Below, one piece after another: positions 35,590 through 45,101 of a stretch of DNA of 64,000 nt. Source of the DNA: JBBQFI01 sp038237805 (GTDB lineage Bacteria; Verrucomicrobiota; Verrucomicrobiia; Chthoniobacterales; UBA10450); assembly GCA_038237805.1 (NCBI GenBank), contig JBBRYI010000012.1, positions 1 to 64,000 of the forward strand, in the 5' to 3' direction. A model generated the notes under the pieces. That model ran no database searches, was not told the origin of the DNA, and saw only the letters and a program-made list of their open reading frames with translations. The position numbers were made by a program, and so were the translations under genes. Numbering within the stretch: the stretch's first letter is position 1; each line of letters begins with the position of its first letter.

Positions 35590-35838
35590 TTAACTCTTCT
35601 TCCGCCCGCCCGATTTTTTTCCTCCCTTTCGTCCACCTTTGCGCATCGGAGACTTGTCTTGCTTCTTGCCGCGACCGCTGCCGCTCTTCTTCCCGCCCTT
35701 GTCCGATTTGTTCACCGTCGCCCACGCGCGACGTTCCGCTTCCTCTTTTCCGACACCGCGCTTCTCGTAACTTTTCTCGATCTTCCCTGCTTTGCGTTTT
35801 TGTTTTGACGTGTATTTCTTTTTGCTGCCTTGAGCCAT
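35590..35838 (-). CDS. Small lysine-rich protein (KSYEKRGV..AERRAWATVNK family)
   Basis: 82 residues. The first 45 carry a conserved-looking helix pair: YTSKQKRKAGKIEKSYEKRG, then EEAERRAWATVNK. Similar small proteins in many bacteria are labelled plasmid stabilisation or stress-related without proof. The rest is a Lys/Gly/Ser low-complexity tail (repeats of GGKKSG), suggesting nucleic-acid binding. Function unknown. Confidence 0.65.
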   Translation of the reverse strand: MAQGSKKKYTSKQKRKAGKIEKSYEKRGVGKEEAERRAWATVNKSDKGGKKSGSGRGKKQDKSPMRKGGRKGGKKSGGRKKS

Positions 35839-35979
35839 AAATTATTCCTCCATTTGTTAGTCCCCACGGGACATTTCCATTTTCAAACTTCTAAACGCAT
35901 TTCGCGCGCTCGTCGGATTTATCGCGCACGAACCGCGCAATACACTCGGCTTCCATTTCTCCGGCGATAAACTTTCTAT

Positions 35980-36492
35980 ATGAACGCATTCTACAATTTT
36001 ATCGCGCCATCGCTGGGACTGGGCATCGAACCGAAAGACCTGACATTTCTCCAAATCTCACTGCGTGGGATCGTCGTCTTTGTTGCCACACTCATTATGG
36101 TGCGAGTCGGGCACAAACGCTCGCTTGCGCGCAAGACCGCTTTCGATGCCGTCCTGCTCGTTATTCTCGCGTCTGTCCTTTCCCGCGCGATCAACGGCAG
36201 CGCCGCGTTTTTTGCGACGATCGGCGGAGGCTTGGTCATCGTTTTGGTCCATCGGCTCATGGCCGCCCTGGCTTATTACTCGCACTGGTTCGGAGTGCTG
36301 ATCAAAGGCAGGCCAGACATGATCATTGACGATGGCGACCTCTTGTTCGGCACGATGCGGCGCAATCACATTTCCAAACACGACGTTGAAGAAGATCTGC
36401 GTCTCGACGCGAAAACTGAAGATCTCAAGGACATCCGGGTCGGCTTCGTCGAACGCAGCGGCGACATCAGCTTCATCGAGAAGAAAAAATAA
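35980..36492 (+). CDS. DUF421 (YetF-like) membrane protein
   Basis: 170 residues. Three membrane helices in the first 100 residues (including RGIVVFVATLIMVRVGHKRSL) and then the small cytosolic DUF421 domain (GRPDMIIDDGDLLFGTMRRNHISKHDVEEDLR). YetF/YdfS-type proteins occur widely and bind as oligomers; molecular role uncertain. Confidence 0.82.
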   Translation: MNAFYNFIAPSLGLGIEPKDLTFLQISLRGIVVFVATLIMVRVGHKRSLARKTAFDAVLLVILASVLSRAINGSAAFFATIGGGLVIVLVHRLMAALAYYSHWFGVLIKGRPDMIIDDGDLLFGTMRRNHISKHDVEEDLRLDAKTEDLKDIRVGFVERSGDISFIEKKK

Positions 36493-36563
36493 TCGCTCGA
36501 TCTTCTTAGCGACCTGCCGACGCCATCGACTCGCTTCGTCGCATTTCGGGACTAACTTCCGTC

Positions 36564-37637
36564 GTGCAGCAACACGATAAACTTTTCACTCCCGGGCCCG
36601 TCGAAGTTTCAGAAGAAACTCTCGCCGCATTCGGGCGTCCGACGATTGGCCATCGCGGTGATGCTTTCAAAAACCTCTACCGCGATATTCATCCAAAGCT
36701 GCAAACATTGTTCGGAACAAAGCAACCGGTCTTCCTCTCCACCTCATCCGCCTGGGGCGTGATGGAAGCTTCGATCCGCAACCTCGTCGATCGTGGCGTG
36801 CTCTGCTGCATCTGCGGCGCGTTTTCCGACAAATGGCTCGATGTCGCGAAGCGTTGCGGCAAGAACGCCGAACCGCTGCAGGTCGATTGGGGAAGCCACA
36901 TCGATCACAAAGTTATCGATGCAAAACTCGCGACCGGAAATTTCGACACCATCACCTTGATACACAACGAAACCTCCACCGGCGTCATGAATCCGTTGCC
37001 GGAAATTTGCTGCACGCTCGCAAAATATCCCGACGTCGCGCTTATCGTCGACACTGTCTCATCCTTCTCCGCCATGAAGATCGACATGGATGCGCTCGGA
37101 ATCGACGTCCTGCTTACCGGATCACAAAAAGCGCTCGCGTTGCCGCCCGGCTTTTCACTTTTCTCGGTTTCCGAAAAAGCATTTGCGCGCTGCGAGAAAC
37201 AGAAGGATCGCGGCTACTACTTCGACTTCCTCGAATTCAAAAAGCAGCAAGCCGACTGGATGACGCCAACGACGCCAAGCATCGGCCACGTCTACGCGCT
37301 CCAATCCAAGCTCGACGAAATTTTCGCAGAAGGCCTAACGAATCGCTACGAACGTCACACCCACACCAACGCACTCGTGCACGACTGGGTTCGCGGCGCC
37401 GGTTTCGATTTCTTCGCCGAGGAAGGCTTTCGCTCCAAAACGCTCACCTGTGTGAAAAACAATCGCGGCATCGACGTCGCAAAACTCGTGCGCGATCTAC
37501 GCGCGAAACATCATCTCGTCATCGACGGCGGCTACGGCAGACTTAAAGGCCAAACCTTCCGTCTCTCCAACATGGGCGACGAAAATGAAGAAACAGTTTC
37601 GCATTTGCTGGCGTGTCTCGACGATTGCATCCGCTGA
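36564..37637 (+). CDS. Class V aminotransferase (serine/alanine-glyoxylate aminotransferase-like)
   Basis: 357 residues with a GTG start. N-terminal FTPGPVEVSEETLAAFGRPTIGHRG is the family hallmark. The PLP Asp is in LIVDTVSSFSAM and the PLP lysine in TGSQKALALPPG. The C-terminal domain ends HLLACLDDCIR. It transfers amino groups between serine or alanine and glyoxylate/pyruvate, feeding glycine-serine metabolism. Position 3 bp before uspA suggests co-transcription. Motif copy at 37334. Confidence 0.87.
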   Translation: MQQHDKLFTPGPVEVSEETLAAFGRPTIGHRGDAFKNLYRDIHPKLQTLFGTKQPVFLSTSSAWGVMEASIRNLVDRGVLCCICGAFSDKWLDVAKRCGKNAEPLQVDWGSHIDHKVIDAKLATGNFDTITLIHNETSTGVMNPLPEICCTLAKYPDVALIVDTVSSFSAMKIDMDALGIDVLLTGSQKALALPPGFSLFSVSEKAFARCEKQKDRGYYFDFLEFKKQQADWMTPTTPSIGHVYALQSKLDEIFAEGLTNRYERHTHTNALVHDWVRGAGFDFFAEEGFRSKTLTCVKNNRGIDVAKLVRDLRAKHHLVIDGGYGRLKGQTFRLSNMGDENEETVSHLLACLDDCIR

Positions 37638-37640
37638 TCT

Positions 37641-38129
37641 ATGAAAAGAATTTTGGTCCCGATCGATTTTTCCGTTGCTACATCGCACGTGCTGGATTTG
37701 GCGCAGCGGCTGGGAAAAGCGTTCGAGTCCCAAATTCATCTCGTCTACGTGCGCGAGATTCCGACCCCGCTGCCGACGAGCCCTCTCGGTTACGGCGCGC
37801 TCGGTATGCCGGAAATAATTCCCGTTCCCGTCTCGGAAGTTGTCGGGCAACCGATCGTGCCTAACGAGAAAGAAAAAAAGAAGCTCGACGAATGGAAAGC
37901 GGAAATTGAGCGTGCCGGTCTCAAGGTGACACTGCACCAACCGACAGGAATCACGGTGGAAGAAATCCTTGAGTGCGCACGTACCATAAAAGCAGATGTT
38001 ATCGTGATGGGCCGACACGGACACGGCGCGATGTACAATTTGCTCGTGGGTAGCGTGACGGAGGGAGTGTTGAAGCGAGCAACGGTGCCAGTGCTTCTCG
38101 TGCCGGGTCGCGGAGGCGCAAAGTCATAA
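37641..38129 (+). CDS. Universal stress protein (UspA family)
   Basis: 162 residues, single Usp domain: MKRILVPIDFSVATSHVLDLA and the ATP-binding motif MGRHGHGAMYNLLVGSVTEGVLKRATVPVLLVP (GxxG then GS). ATP-binding type. It follows the aminotransferase by 3 bp. A motif copy at 37860 encodes Pro-Asn-Glu. Confidence 0.9.
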   Translation: MKRILVPIDFSVATSHVLDLAQRLGKAFESQIHLVYVREIPTPLPTSPLGYGALGMPEIIPVPVSEVVGQPIVPNEKEKKKLDEWKAEIERAGLKVTLHQPTGITVEEILECARTIKADVIVMGRHGHGAMYNLLVGSVTEGVLKRATVPVLLVPGRGGAKS

Positions 38130-38189
38130 ATCTTTACCAGGCAGGCACGTCACTTGCGCATGGTTTACCTTATCGGAAAGGTTTCGAAC

Positions 38190-39074
38190 ATGCGCGCCGG
38201 TAAAGTTCTTGCTTTCGCTTTTTGCCTCTTCATCTCGACGGCACGGGCGGAACCGCGACTTCCGTTTACGACGGTCTTCAAAGGTCGCGATCGCTTCGAT
38301 CGGCTCGTTGCTCTCGCGAAGGCGAACGATTGGAAATCGCTTCCGATCGGCGAACGCACCGCAACGGTGGGACGCGCTCTCACCGGAACGCGTTACAAAT
38401 CTTTCACGCTCGAGATCGACAATCGCATCGAAGCCGCCTCCGCGAATTTCAATGGCATGGATTGCTGGACGTTTTTTGAAATCGCGCTCGGCTTCGCCCG
38501 CATGCTCGACGAATCGCCGGAGGATTGGACCCCGGAAAGATTGCTGCACTATATCGAGGTCGATCGTTACCGCGGTGGCGAGTGCACCGGCGATTATCTA
38601 TCGCGGCTGCATTATCTGGAAGATTGGCTATCCGATAACAATCAGCGCGGATTAGTCGACGATCTGACGCGCGATCTTGGCGGCGTGAGCGTTCCGCATT
38701 CCGCGCGCGAGATGAGTGTCGGCTGGCACCATTATCGTTATCTCAAGGCGAATCGCCGACTGCTCCGGCCGCTCGCGCAAATGGAAGCGCGCGTCAGTTC
38801 GCATTCGCTCTACATGATTCCAAAAAATCGTGTCGCGGGAATCGAATCGAAACTGCGCGATGGCGATATCATCGGGATTGTTTCACGCGATCGCACCGGG
38901 CTGTATTCTACTTCGCACGTTGGCCTCGCCGTGGGCGAGAATGGTGCTCTGCATTTTATGCACGCGCCGTCGCCGCAAAATTATGGGCGCGTCGTGGTCG
39001 ATTCACGGCTCTCGAGTTATCTTTATCGTTATCGCACCGATGCCGGCATTCTCGTCGCGCGACCGCTGAGGTAG
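38190..39074 (+). CDS. DUF1460 family secreted protein (NlpC/P60-like amidase)
   Basis: 294 residues from ATG 38190, which gives a signal peptide (MRAGKVLAFAFCLFISTARA); a TTG at 38154 would lengthen it. The DUF1460 features are a Cys in FNGMDCWTFFEIALGFARML and the downstream STSHVGLAV His with YGRVVVDSRLSSYL near the end. Members are periplasmic and have an N-acetylmuramoyl-L-alanine-amidase-like fold of the NlpC/P60 clan, so peptidoglycan remodelling or recycling is likely. Confidence 0.82.
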   Translation: MRAGKVLAFAFCLFISTARAEPRLPFTTVFKGRDRFDRLVALAKANDWKSLPIGERTATVGRALTGTRYKSFTLEIDNRIEAASANFNGMDCWTFFEIALGFARMLDESPEDWTPERLLHYIEVDRYRGGECTGDYLSRLHYLEDWLSDNNQRGLVDDLTRDLGGVSVPHSAREMSVGWHHYRYLKANRRLLRPLAQMEARVSSHSLYMIPKNRVAGIESKLRDGDIIGIVSRDRTGLYSTSHVGLAVGENGALHFMHAPSPQNYGRVVVDSRLSSYLYRYRTDAGILVARPLR

Positions 39075-40748
39075 CTAATCCTGGTCCTTGTTCGGCTCTG
39101 GTTCCTCAGCAAGTGGCAGCTCGATTACGAACTGGGCACCTTTGCCCAGGCCTTCACTTTTGGCGGATATTTTTCCGCCGTGCATTTCCACCACCGCTTT
39201 GCTGATGGCCAGACCAAGCCCCAGTCCTTCACGGCGACCGCCGACTTGTTCGAAGGCATTAAAAATTGTCTCGAGATGCTGCGGCTCAATCCCCACGCCG
39301 CTATCCGCAATCGTGATCCGCAGCTTGCCGAGCATCGGGTTGCTTGACTGAATGGAAACAGTCCCGTGTTCGCCGGTAAATTTATAGGCGTTGCGGAGAA
39401 GATTCCAGAACGCCTGCTGCAAACGCGCGGAATCGACGACAAGGTGGTGCCTGGGAGCGTCCAAAGAAATGAGGACATTAATCTGGCGCGCACTGATGTC
39501 GGTGCGCACGATGTCCATGGCATGCCGCATTAATTCATGCGCATCCGCCGGTCGCAGGTCGAGTTGCAGTTTGCCGCGCGCGATGCGCGTGAGATCGAGT
39601 AAGTCGTCGATCAAGCGCGCTTCCAGTTCCACATTTCGACAAACCATTTCCAACCCCTGAACGAGATCAACCGGCAAATCGTGTTGCTTGATCATGCCGC
39701 CGGCCCAGATAAGCACCGGTGTAAGCGGAGTTCGCAATTCATGACTGAGTGTGGCGAGAAATCGATCCTTTGCTGCATTGGCAGCTTCAGCACTTTCTTT
39801 TTCTTCCTGCAGCTCCTTTTCCATCTCGCGGCGATGAAGAAAGAGTCCAATCTGAATGCCTAACGAGTCGACCATTTGCAGAAGATCGTCGTCCGGTTGC
39901 ACAACGGAAGGGTCGAACAATTCAATCACGCCATTAATTTCTTCATTGGCGAAAAGAGGAAACGCAAAGGCCCCGCACAATCCAGATGCCGCCGCCGCCT
40001 TCGCGCGCGGGAAATTTTTATCCTGGGTCACGTCTCGAATCCAAGTGGGCTTCCTCGACTCCATCACGCGCCCGGGTAACCCGATCGTTTTTTTCAAGCG
40101 CGTTTGCCGCGTGATTTGATCGAAGAATTTGAGTCGTTCGTCTCCCGCATGCCACGTGCAGGCGCAATGGAGAGTTTCATTCTGCTTTTCGCAAAGCCAG
40201 ATGGAACCAAAAACCCAGTTTCCGCTGCCAGCGATCGTTCGAAGAATATCTTCGCCGGCTTCCGCAAGCGACCACGATCCCGCAAGCAAGCTGACGATGT
40301 CATATTGAGCCGAGCGTCTGCGTTCGGTCCGCACCCGTTCCGTGATGTCGCGCAAGTAAGCGGAGAAAACGGGAGCGCCCTCGATGCGCAAGGCTGTAAT
40401 CGCCAGTTCCACCAGAATCGCACCGCCGTCTGCGCGCACTGCCGCAATTTCTATGCGCCGATCGAGAACCGGTCCTTCGCCGGTGGCAAGATAATGGGCA
40501 AGGCCGCGACGATGTCTTTCGCGCAGCTCCGGTGGAATTATTAGTTCGGCCAATTCCTGACCGACTGCTTGCGCGCGGGTGTAGCCAAACGTTCGTTCTG
40601 CGGCGGGATTGAATTCCAGGACGCGCCCCTGCGCATCCATCGTGATGATGCAGTCGAGTGCGGAAGAAAGAATTGCGCGGTTCAGAGCCTCCAGCCATTC
40701 CTGCGGCTTCTTTTCGCTGCTCGTTAGGTCATGCGGGCTTTCGTTCAC
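39075..40748 (-). CDS. PAS-GAF sensor histidine kinase
   Basis: About 557 residues from a GTG at 40748, just after the sulfotransferase stop; the frame is open further up to 40871 but this would overlap that gene by 95 bp. Order: PAS domain (LDCIITMDAQGRVLEFNPAAE), GAF domain, HisKA with SHELRTPLTP (phospho-acceptor His), HATPase with NLLRNAYKF, DSGVGI and GLGLGLAISKAVVEMHGG. No membrane helix, so soluble and cytoplasmic. No response-regulator gene is adjacent. Two motif copies (39860, 40720) lie inside. Confidence 0.85.
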   Translation of the reverse strand: MNESPHDLTSSEKKPQEWLEALNRAILSSALDCIITMDAQGRVLEFNPAAERTFGYTRAQAVGQELAELIIPPELRERHRRGLAHYLATGEGPVLDRRIEIAAVRADGGAILVELAITALRIEGAPVFSAYLRDITERVRTERRRSAQYDIVSLLAGSWSLAEAGEDILRTIAGSGNWVFGSIWLCEKQNETLHCACTWHAGDERLKFFDQITRQTRLKKTIGLPGRVMESRKPTWIRDVTQDKNFPRAKAAAASGLCGAFAFPLFANEEINGVIELFDPSVVQPDDDLLQMVDSLGIQIGLFLHRREMEKELQEEKESAEAANAAKDRFLATLSHELRTPLTPVLIWAGGMIKQHDLPVDLVQGLEMVCRNVELEARLIDDLLDLTRIARGKLQLDLRPADAHELMRHAMDIVRTDISARQINVLISLDAPRHHLVVDSARLQQAFWNLLRNAYKFTGEHGTVSIQSSNPMLGKLRITIADSGVGIEPQHLETIFNAFEQVGGRREGLGLGLAISKAVVEMHGGKISAKSEGLGKGAQFVIELPLAEEPEPNKDQD

Positions 40749-40776
40749 GTGGAAGCTTATTAATTGTGGACCCTGG

Positions 40777-41592
40777 TCACGGGCGATAACCGAAGCGCGG
40801 CTGCAGACGGTTGAGTACTTCCGCGGCGTAGCGTTGATCCTCATCGGAAAGATATTCCCGGTAACCGCCAATCTTTCCGCGACGGACCTTGAACGATTCC
40901 GGATCGGCTACGTCCCCCGGTCTCAAAATTTTGGAATCGAAAGCACCGGCCGCCTCCAGTTTCCTCATGTTTTCGAAATCGGAAAACGCGAGTGCATGAG
41001 CGAATGCACCTGCGTCAGGAGACGCTTCGCCGAGGGCAGCCAGTAACGTTCCAAATGCTTTTTCCGGATCGGCCCGCAAAGCTTCGTAGCTAACGAGCAA
41101 AAAGTTTTTGCGCCGTCCGAATTCTTTTAACCAGCGGTTCATGGTATCGACGATTGCCCTGATGCCGAAAGCTTCATCGCGCAAGAGTTCACTTAAGGTC
41201 TTTTGTTTTAATTCGTTAGGCGTATCGGCCGAGCGCCGCACGAGCTGAACGTAATGGGAAACGAAAGCGTCGCGCGGGTCGCGCGCGAGAAGGATGATTT
41301 TGGCGCGGCGTAATTCGCTCGCCGGAACCAAGTACTTGCCACGGACCTTGTCCCAAAGATCGGCCTTGGTCCGCTGCTCGAAGAGGTCGTGTGAGTAAAC
41401 GATGCGCGGCGTGGCTGGCAGCGCGTGCTTGTCGGGCTCGAGGGTGAACGGTTTTCCCGCGCGTTTGCAATAATACGCGCACAAGAATGCACGCACCCAG
41501 GTGCGGCCACTCTTTGGTATGGAAACAACGATCGCATCGCCGCCGGATAATTCGCGGGCTCGACTGCTAAGATTAAGCCGAATGGGCAACAC
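40777..41592 (-). CDS. Sulfotransferase domain protein
   Basis: 271 residues. The PAPS 5'-phosphosulfate loop SIPKSGRTWVRAFL is near residue 25. The 3'-phosphate motif LLARDPRDAFVSHYVQL is near 100, and RGKIGGYREYL near the end is the RKGxxGDW-like loop. It transfers sulfate from PAPS to a hydroxyl or amine, probably of a carbohydrate or lipid. It lies 2 bp behind another sulfotransferase gene. A motif copy at 41212 encodes Pro-Asn-Glu. Confidence 0.85.
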   Translation of the reverse strand: MLPIRLNLSSRARELSGGDAIVVSIPKSGRTWVRAFLCAYYCKRAGKPFTLEPDKHALPATPRIVYSHDLFEQRTKADLWDKVRGKYLVPASELRRAKIILLARDPRDAFVSHYVQLVRRSADTPNELKQKTLSELLRDEAFGIRAIVDTMNRWLKEFGRRKNFLLVSYEALRADPEKAFGTLLAALGEASPDAGAFAHALAFSDFENMRKLEAAGAFDSKILRPGDVADPESFKVRRGKIGGYREYLSDEDQRYAAEVLNRLQPRFGYRP

Positions 41593-41594
41593 GA

Positions 41595-42614
41595 TTACCG
41601 GCGGCGGTGCGATCGCAAAGAATCGCGATAGGAATAAAGACGCGATTTCAAATATTCGCGCGGCGTTTCGAAACGAATAGGGCGGAACCAGTGCCGCAGC
41701 TCGCGTCGGCTCAGTCGAGGCTCATAGCCAAAAATCGGCATCAGTTCATGGCAATGCCATTCCACCCAGCCGATCTCGTCGCGCGAAAGTTCCGTTTCCC
41801 AGCGCGTCAACGGTTCGATGCTGATTTCGGAAAAATCAGTTTCGGCGGCAGAATTGCCGCGCCAGAATTTGCCAGCCTTTGTCGGTGTCAAAACCGTCTC
41901 GCGTTCAAAGCCGATCTGGAGGAACGCACAAACCTTTTCCATCCACGCGGCCGGATCAAGCACAAGCTTTTCGTAGGGAACAACGAAGGTGCGCGCATCA
42001 TCACCGCGCAGAGAGCTTGCTGCGAGCGAGGCTGCCTTCAACCAGTGGCTGACGCAGTAATAGATTGAGAAGCGCCGCAGCTTTCTCGTTTTTTCCAGCG
42101 CAATCTGCGCGGCCAGGATCGCTCGTGGATCGCGCATCGTGAGAAGGACTTTTGCCTTTGGAAAACGATTGAAGATCGCAGGAAGATGATTGCGGTTCGC
42201 AGGGGTTTTTTCCACCCACCGTTTAACGGTTTCGAGCGAACGGCCAATTGTCTCTGCGTAGGCTTCGAGCATGAGAAGGAGTAAATCTTTCTGCGCATTT
42301 GCCGGAGCGAATGCGCGCTCTTCGAACAAACGGAGAAATTTCTCGGTCGGAAAATAGGAGTAATCGCGCTTGCCCCATTTGCATGGCCCGCCGAAGACCA
42401 CATTCGAAAGCGATTCTTTCGTTAGGTAGTCGAATTGTTCGCGGCGCGATCGTTGACCGTATTTAGTCAGGATGGTGGGGAAGTAGGCAGTCTCCTCCGG
42501 AAGCACAAGCAATTCCGGATGATTATCGAGCAGCGCGACGAGCAACGTCGTTCCTGATTTTGCCTGACCTGCAACAAAGCAGGCGCGCTGATGGAATGGC
42601 AGGCCTTCGGACAT
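41595..42614 (-). CDS. Sulfotransferase family protein
   Basis: 339 residues from ATG 42614 (MSEGLPFHQRACFVAGQAKSG); the open frame runs to 42851 but would overlap cydA. The phosphosulfate loop is AGQAKSGTTLLVALLDNHPE and the 3'-phosphate motif is LLTMRDPRAILAAQIAL. It is paired with the following sulfotransferase (2-bp gap), pointing to one sulfated product, perhaps a surface glycan, an inference. Divergent from cydA with 114 bp between. Motif copy at 42418. Confidence 0.83.
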   Translation of the reverse strand: MSEGLPFHQRACFVAGQAKSGTTLLVALLDNHPELLVLPEETAYFPTILTKYGQRSRREQFDYLTKESLSNVVFGGPCKWGKRDYSYFPTEKFLRLFEERAFAPANAQKDLLLLMLEAYAETIGRSLETVKRWVEKTPANRNHLPAIFNRFPKAKVLLTMRDPRAILAAQIALEKTRKLRRFSIYYCVSHWLKAASLAASSLRGDDARTFVVPYEKLVLDPAAWMEKVCAFLQIGFERETVLTPTKAGKFWRGNSAAETDFSEISIEPLTRWETELSRDEIGWVEWHCHELMPIFGYEPRLSRRELRHWFRPIRFETPREYLKSRLYSYRDSLRSHRRR

Positions 42615-42728
42615 ACAGCAAAGTCGTCCGGCACCGCTTTGTGTTACGCAAGAATATTCTTCTTCCTGATTCCAGCGGTTTCGAATGCAATGATCGCGCG
42701 GACCTAGCTCGCTGAGGTGACACGCACG

Positions 42729-44045
42729 ATGAACGATTTTCTTTTCGCCCGATCGCAGATGGCGATGTCGCTGGCGTTCCACATTATTTTCGCGGCGCTC
42801 GGCATCGGCTTGCCGGTTTTGATGGCGATCGCGGAAGCAGCGTACCTGCAAACGAAGAAGACGGTTTATCTAGATTTGGCGAAACGTTGGTCGCGCGGCG
42901 CGGCAATTCTCTTTGCGGTCGGCGCTGTCTCCGGAACGGTGCTCGCGTTTGAGCTGGGTCTGCTCTGGCCCGCCTTCATGGAAAAAGCCGGCGCGATTAT
43001 TGGAATGCCCTTTTCTCTCGAAGGTTTTGCCTTTTTCGCCGAAGCGATTTTCCTCGGCCTCTATTTATATGGATGGAATCGCCTTTCGCCTGTTCTACAC
43101 TGGGTTTCCGGCATCTTGGTGGCGGCAGGTGGAACACTCTCCGGCATTTTTGTCGTTACTGCCAATGCATGGATGAATGCACCCGCCGGTTTCCGGATCG
43201 TAAATGGAAAAGCGACCGACATCGATCCGATCGCGGCCATGCTTAATCCGGCCAGTGCGCACCAGGTAATTCACATGACACTCGCGGCCTTCATCGCCAC
43301 GGGATTCGCAGTCGCAGCGGTGCACGCGTTTTTTCTTCTGCGCACTCGCAACAGCACTTTTCATCGCAGCGCGCTGGCGATTTCACTCGCCGTCGCGTGC
43401 ATTTGTACGCCGCTGCAAATTATCAGCGGCGATTTTAGCGCGCGCCACGTTGCGAAATTACAGCCGGCGAAACTCGCCGCGATGGAGGCGCATTATCATA
43501 CGCAGAATGGCGCTCCTTTGCGGGTCGGCGGCTTGCCTAACGACGAATCGAAAACGACCGACTACGCGCTGACTGTTCCCCGGGGACTGAGCTTGCTCGT
43601 GGCCCGCGATCCAAACGCGCGCGTGGCCGGTTTGGAGGAGTTCCCGCGCGATCAATGGCCGGATGTGGGCGTGGTGCATTGGTCATTCGACGTGATGGTC
43701 GCCTCCGGCCTTTATCTCCTCGCGTGCTCGATTGGGGCTGCGGCGCTCTGGTGGAAATATCGCCGGTTGCCGGATCGCAAATGGTTTCTTCGCGGATTGC
43801 TCGTTGCCGGTCCGCTCGGATTTGTGGCCATCGAAGCAGGCTGGATCGTGACTGAAGTAGGCCGCCAGCCGTGGATCATTTATGGCGTGATGCGAACGAA
43901 AGAAGCAGTAACGCCAATGCCGGGAATCGCGGTTCCGTTTTTCGTCTTCACCGCGCTCTACGTCTTTCTCGCGATCAGTGTTTTCTTTTTACTGCGTCGC
44001 CAGTTTTTCAAGACGCCCGGAGCGAGCCCGGGAGAAAACGCATGA
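42729..44045 (+). CDS. cydA: Cytochrome bd ubiquinol oxidase subunit I (short Q-loop/CIO type)
   Basis: 438 residues from ATG 42729 (MNDFLFARSQMAMSLAFHIIF); a GTG at 42717 is also in frame. The heme b595 ligand His lies in the first helix. GLLWPAFMEKAGAIIGMPFSLEGFAFF and VVTANAWMNAPAGF are conserved. It is clearly shorter than E. coli CydA (about 520), so it is the short-Q-loop form, as in cyanide-insensitive oxidases. It overlaps cydB by ATGA. The complex reduces O2 with quinol at low oxygen. Confidence 0.93.
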   Translation: MNDFLFARSQMAMSLAFHIIFAALGIGLPVLMAIAEAAYLQTKKTVYLDLAKRWSRGAAILFAVGAVSGTVLAFELGLLWPAFMEKAGAIIGMPFSLEGFAFFAEAIFLGLYLYGWNRLSPVLHWVSGILVAAGGTLSGIFVVTANAWMNAPAGFRIVNGKATDIDPIAAMLNPASAHQVIHMTLAAFIATGFAVAAVHAFFLLRTRNSTFHRSALAISLAVACICTPLQIISGDFSARHVAKLQPAKLAAMEAHYHTQNGAPLRVGGLPNDESKTTDYALTVPRGLSLLVARDPNARVAGLEEFPRDQWPDVGVVHWSFDVMVASGLYLLACSIGAAALWWKYRRLPDRKWFLRGLLVAGPLGFVAIEAGWIVTEVGRQPWIIYGVMRTKEAVTPMPGIAVPFFVFTALYVFLAISVFFLLRRQFFKTPGASPGENA

Positions 44046-45044
44046 CGCTGGAACTCATCGTGGCCTTCTTCATGGTGGCTTCGCTAATTCTTTACGCGTT
44101 GATGGGGAGGCGCGGATTTCGGCGGCGGCATGTGGGATTTTTTAGCGACCGGTCCGCACGCGCATCGCCAAAAAAAAGCGATCGCCGAAGCCATCGGTCC
44201 GATTTGGGAGGCAAATCACGTTTGGCTCATTCTCGTTATCGTTTTGCTCTTTACCGGATTTCCGCCTGCGTTTTCCGCGATGATGACCGCGCTTAACATC
44301 CCGATGACGCTGATTCTTGTCGGTATTGTGCTGCGTGGCTCCACATTTGTATTCCGCAAATACGACCGGGAGGCGGCAGCAGTACAGCGACGCTGGAGCA
44401 TTCTCTTTGGTGTCTCGAGTTTTTTTACGTCATTCGTCGAAGGCATCACCGTCGGCGCGCTCGCGACCGGGCAAATCCGCATTGTAAATGGGACATTGGT
44501 GAGCGGTTTCCTTGCAGGTTGGCTAACGCCATTCGCTTTTGCGTGTGGGATATTTGCCGTAGCACTGTTCGCCTTTCTTGCCGCCACTTATTTAACGGTA
44601 GACACGGAGGGCGAACCGGATTTGCAAGATGACGTTCGGCGGCGTGCGATTTGGTCCGGTCTCCTCCTGGCACCAATCGCTTTGGTCGCTTTCCTCACGG
44701 CGAAGAATGGCGCTCCCGAAATTTTCGAAGGACTCACGCGTTGGTGGGCGCCGCTTTTGTTAGGCTCGACGAGTTGCTTTGCTTTGGGGGCGCTTCTCGC
44801 ACTTTGGCGTCGGCGCTTCGCTCTCGCGCGCGTCGCTGTGATCGGTCAGGTCGTGCTGATTTTGTCAGGTTGGAGCTTGGCGCAATATCCGAACTTTGTA
44901 ACGCCCGACTTAACCGTCGCGGATAGCGCTGCGCCGGCCGCAACACTGCGACTGCTCATCATCGCGCTCGGCGCAGGCTCGGTCGTTCTCCTACCGTCGC
45001 TATATTTTCTCTCCCACATTTTCAAAGGCGCGGAGGCTCGTTAG
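44042..45044 (+). pseudogene. cydB: Cytochrome bd oxidase subunit II, apparent single-base frameshift
   Basis: ATG 44042 starts MTLELIVAFFMVASLILYALMG in one frame; from 44108 the family sequence continues one frame over (GGADFGGGMWDFLATGPHA). One extra G in the run at 44104-44107 explains this. From 44130 the frame is open to the stop at 45044: EAIGPIWEANHVWLILVIVLLFTGFPPAF, SGFLAGWLTPFAFACGIFAVALFAF. The corrected protein is about 333 residues, normal for CydB. Because cydA is intact and coupled to it, a sequencing or assembly error is likely. The TAG stop is in a motif copy (45037-45045). Confidence 0.88.
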
Positions 45045-45057
45045 GCGAACGCTTTCA

Positions 45058-45085
45058 TTGCAATTCCCCGCGACTGCGGTATCCT
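45058..45085 (+). promoter_or_regulatory. Possible promoter of ssrA
   Basis: TTGCAA (45058-45063) and TATCCT (45080-45085), spaced 16 bp, lie just upstream of the tmRNA. The mature 5' end is made by processing, so a short leader is expected. By-eye match only. Confidence 0.3.
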
Positions 45086-45101
45086 TTTCTTCTCCAAAAT
45101 C

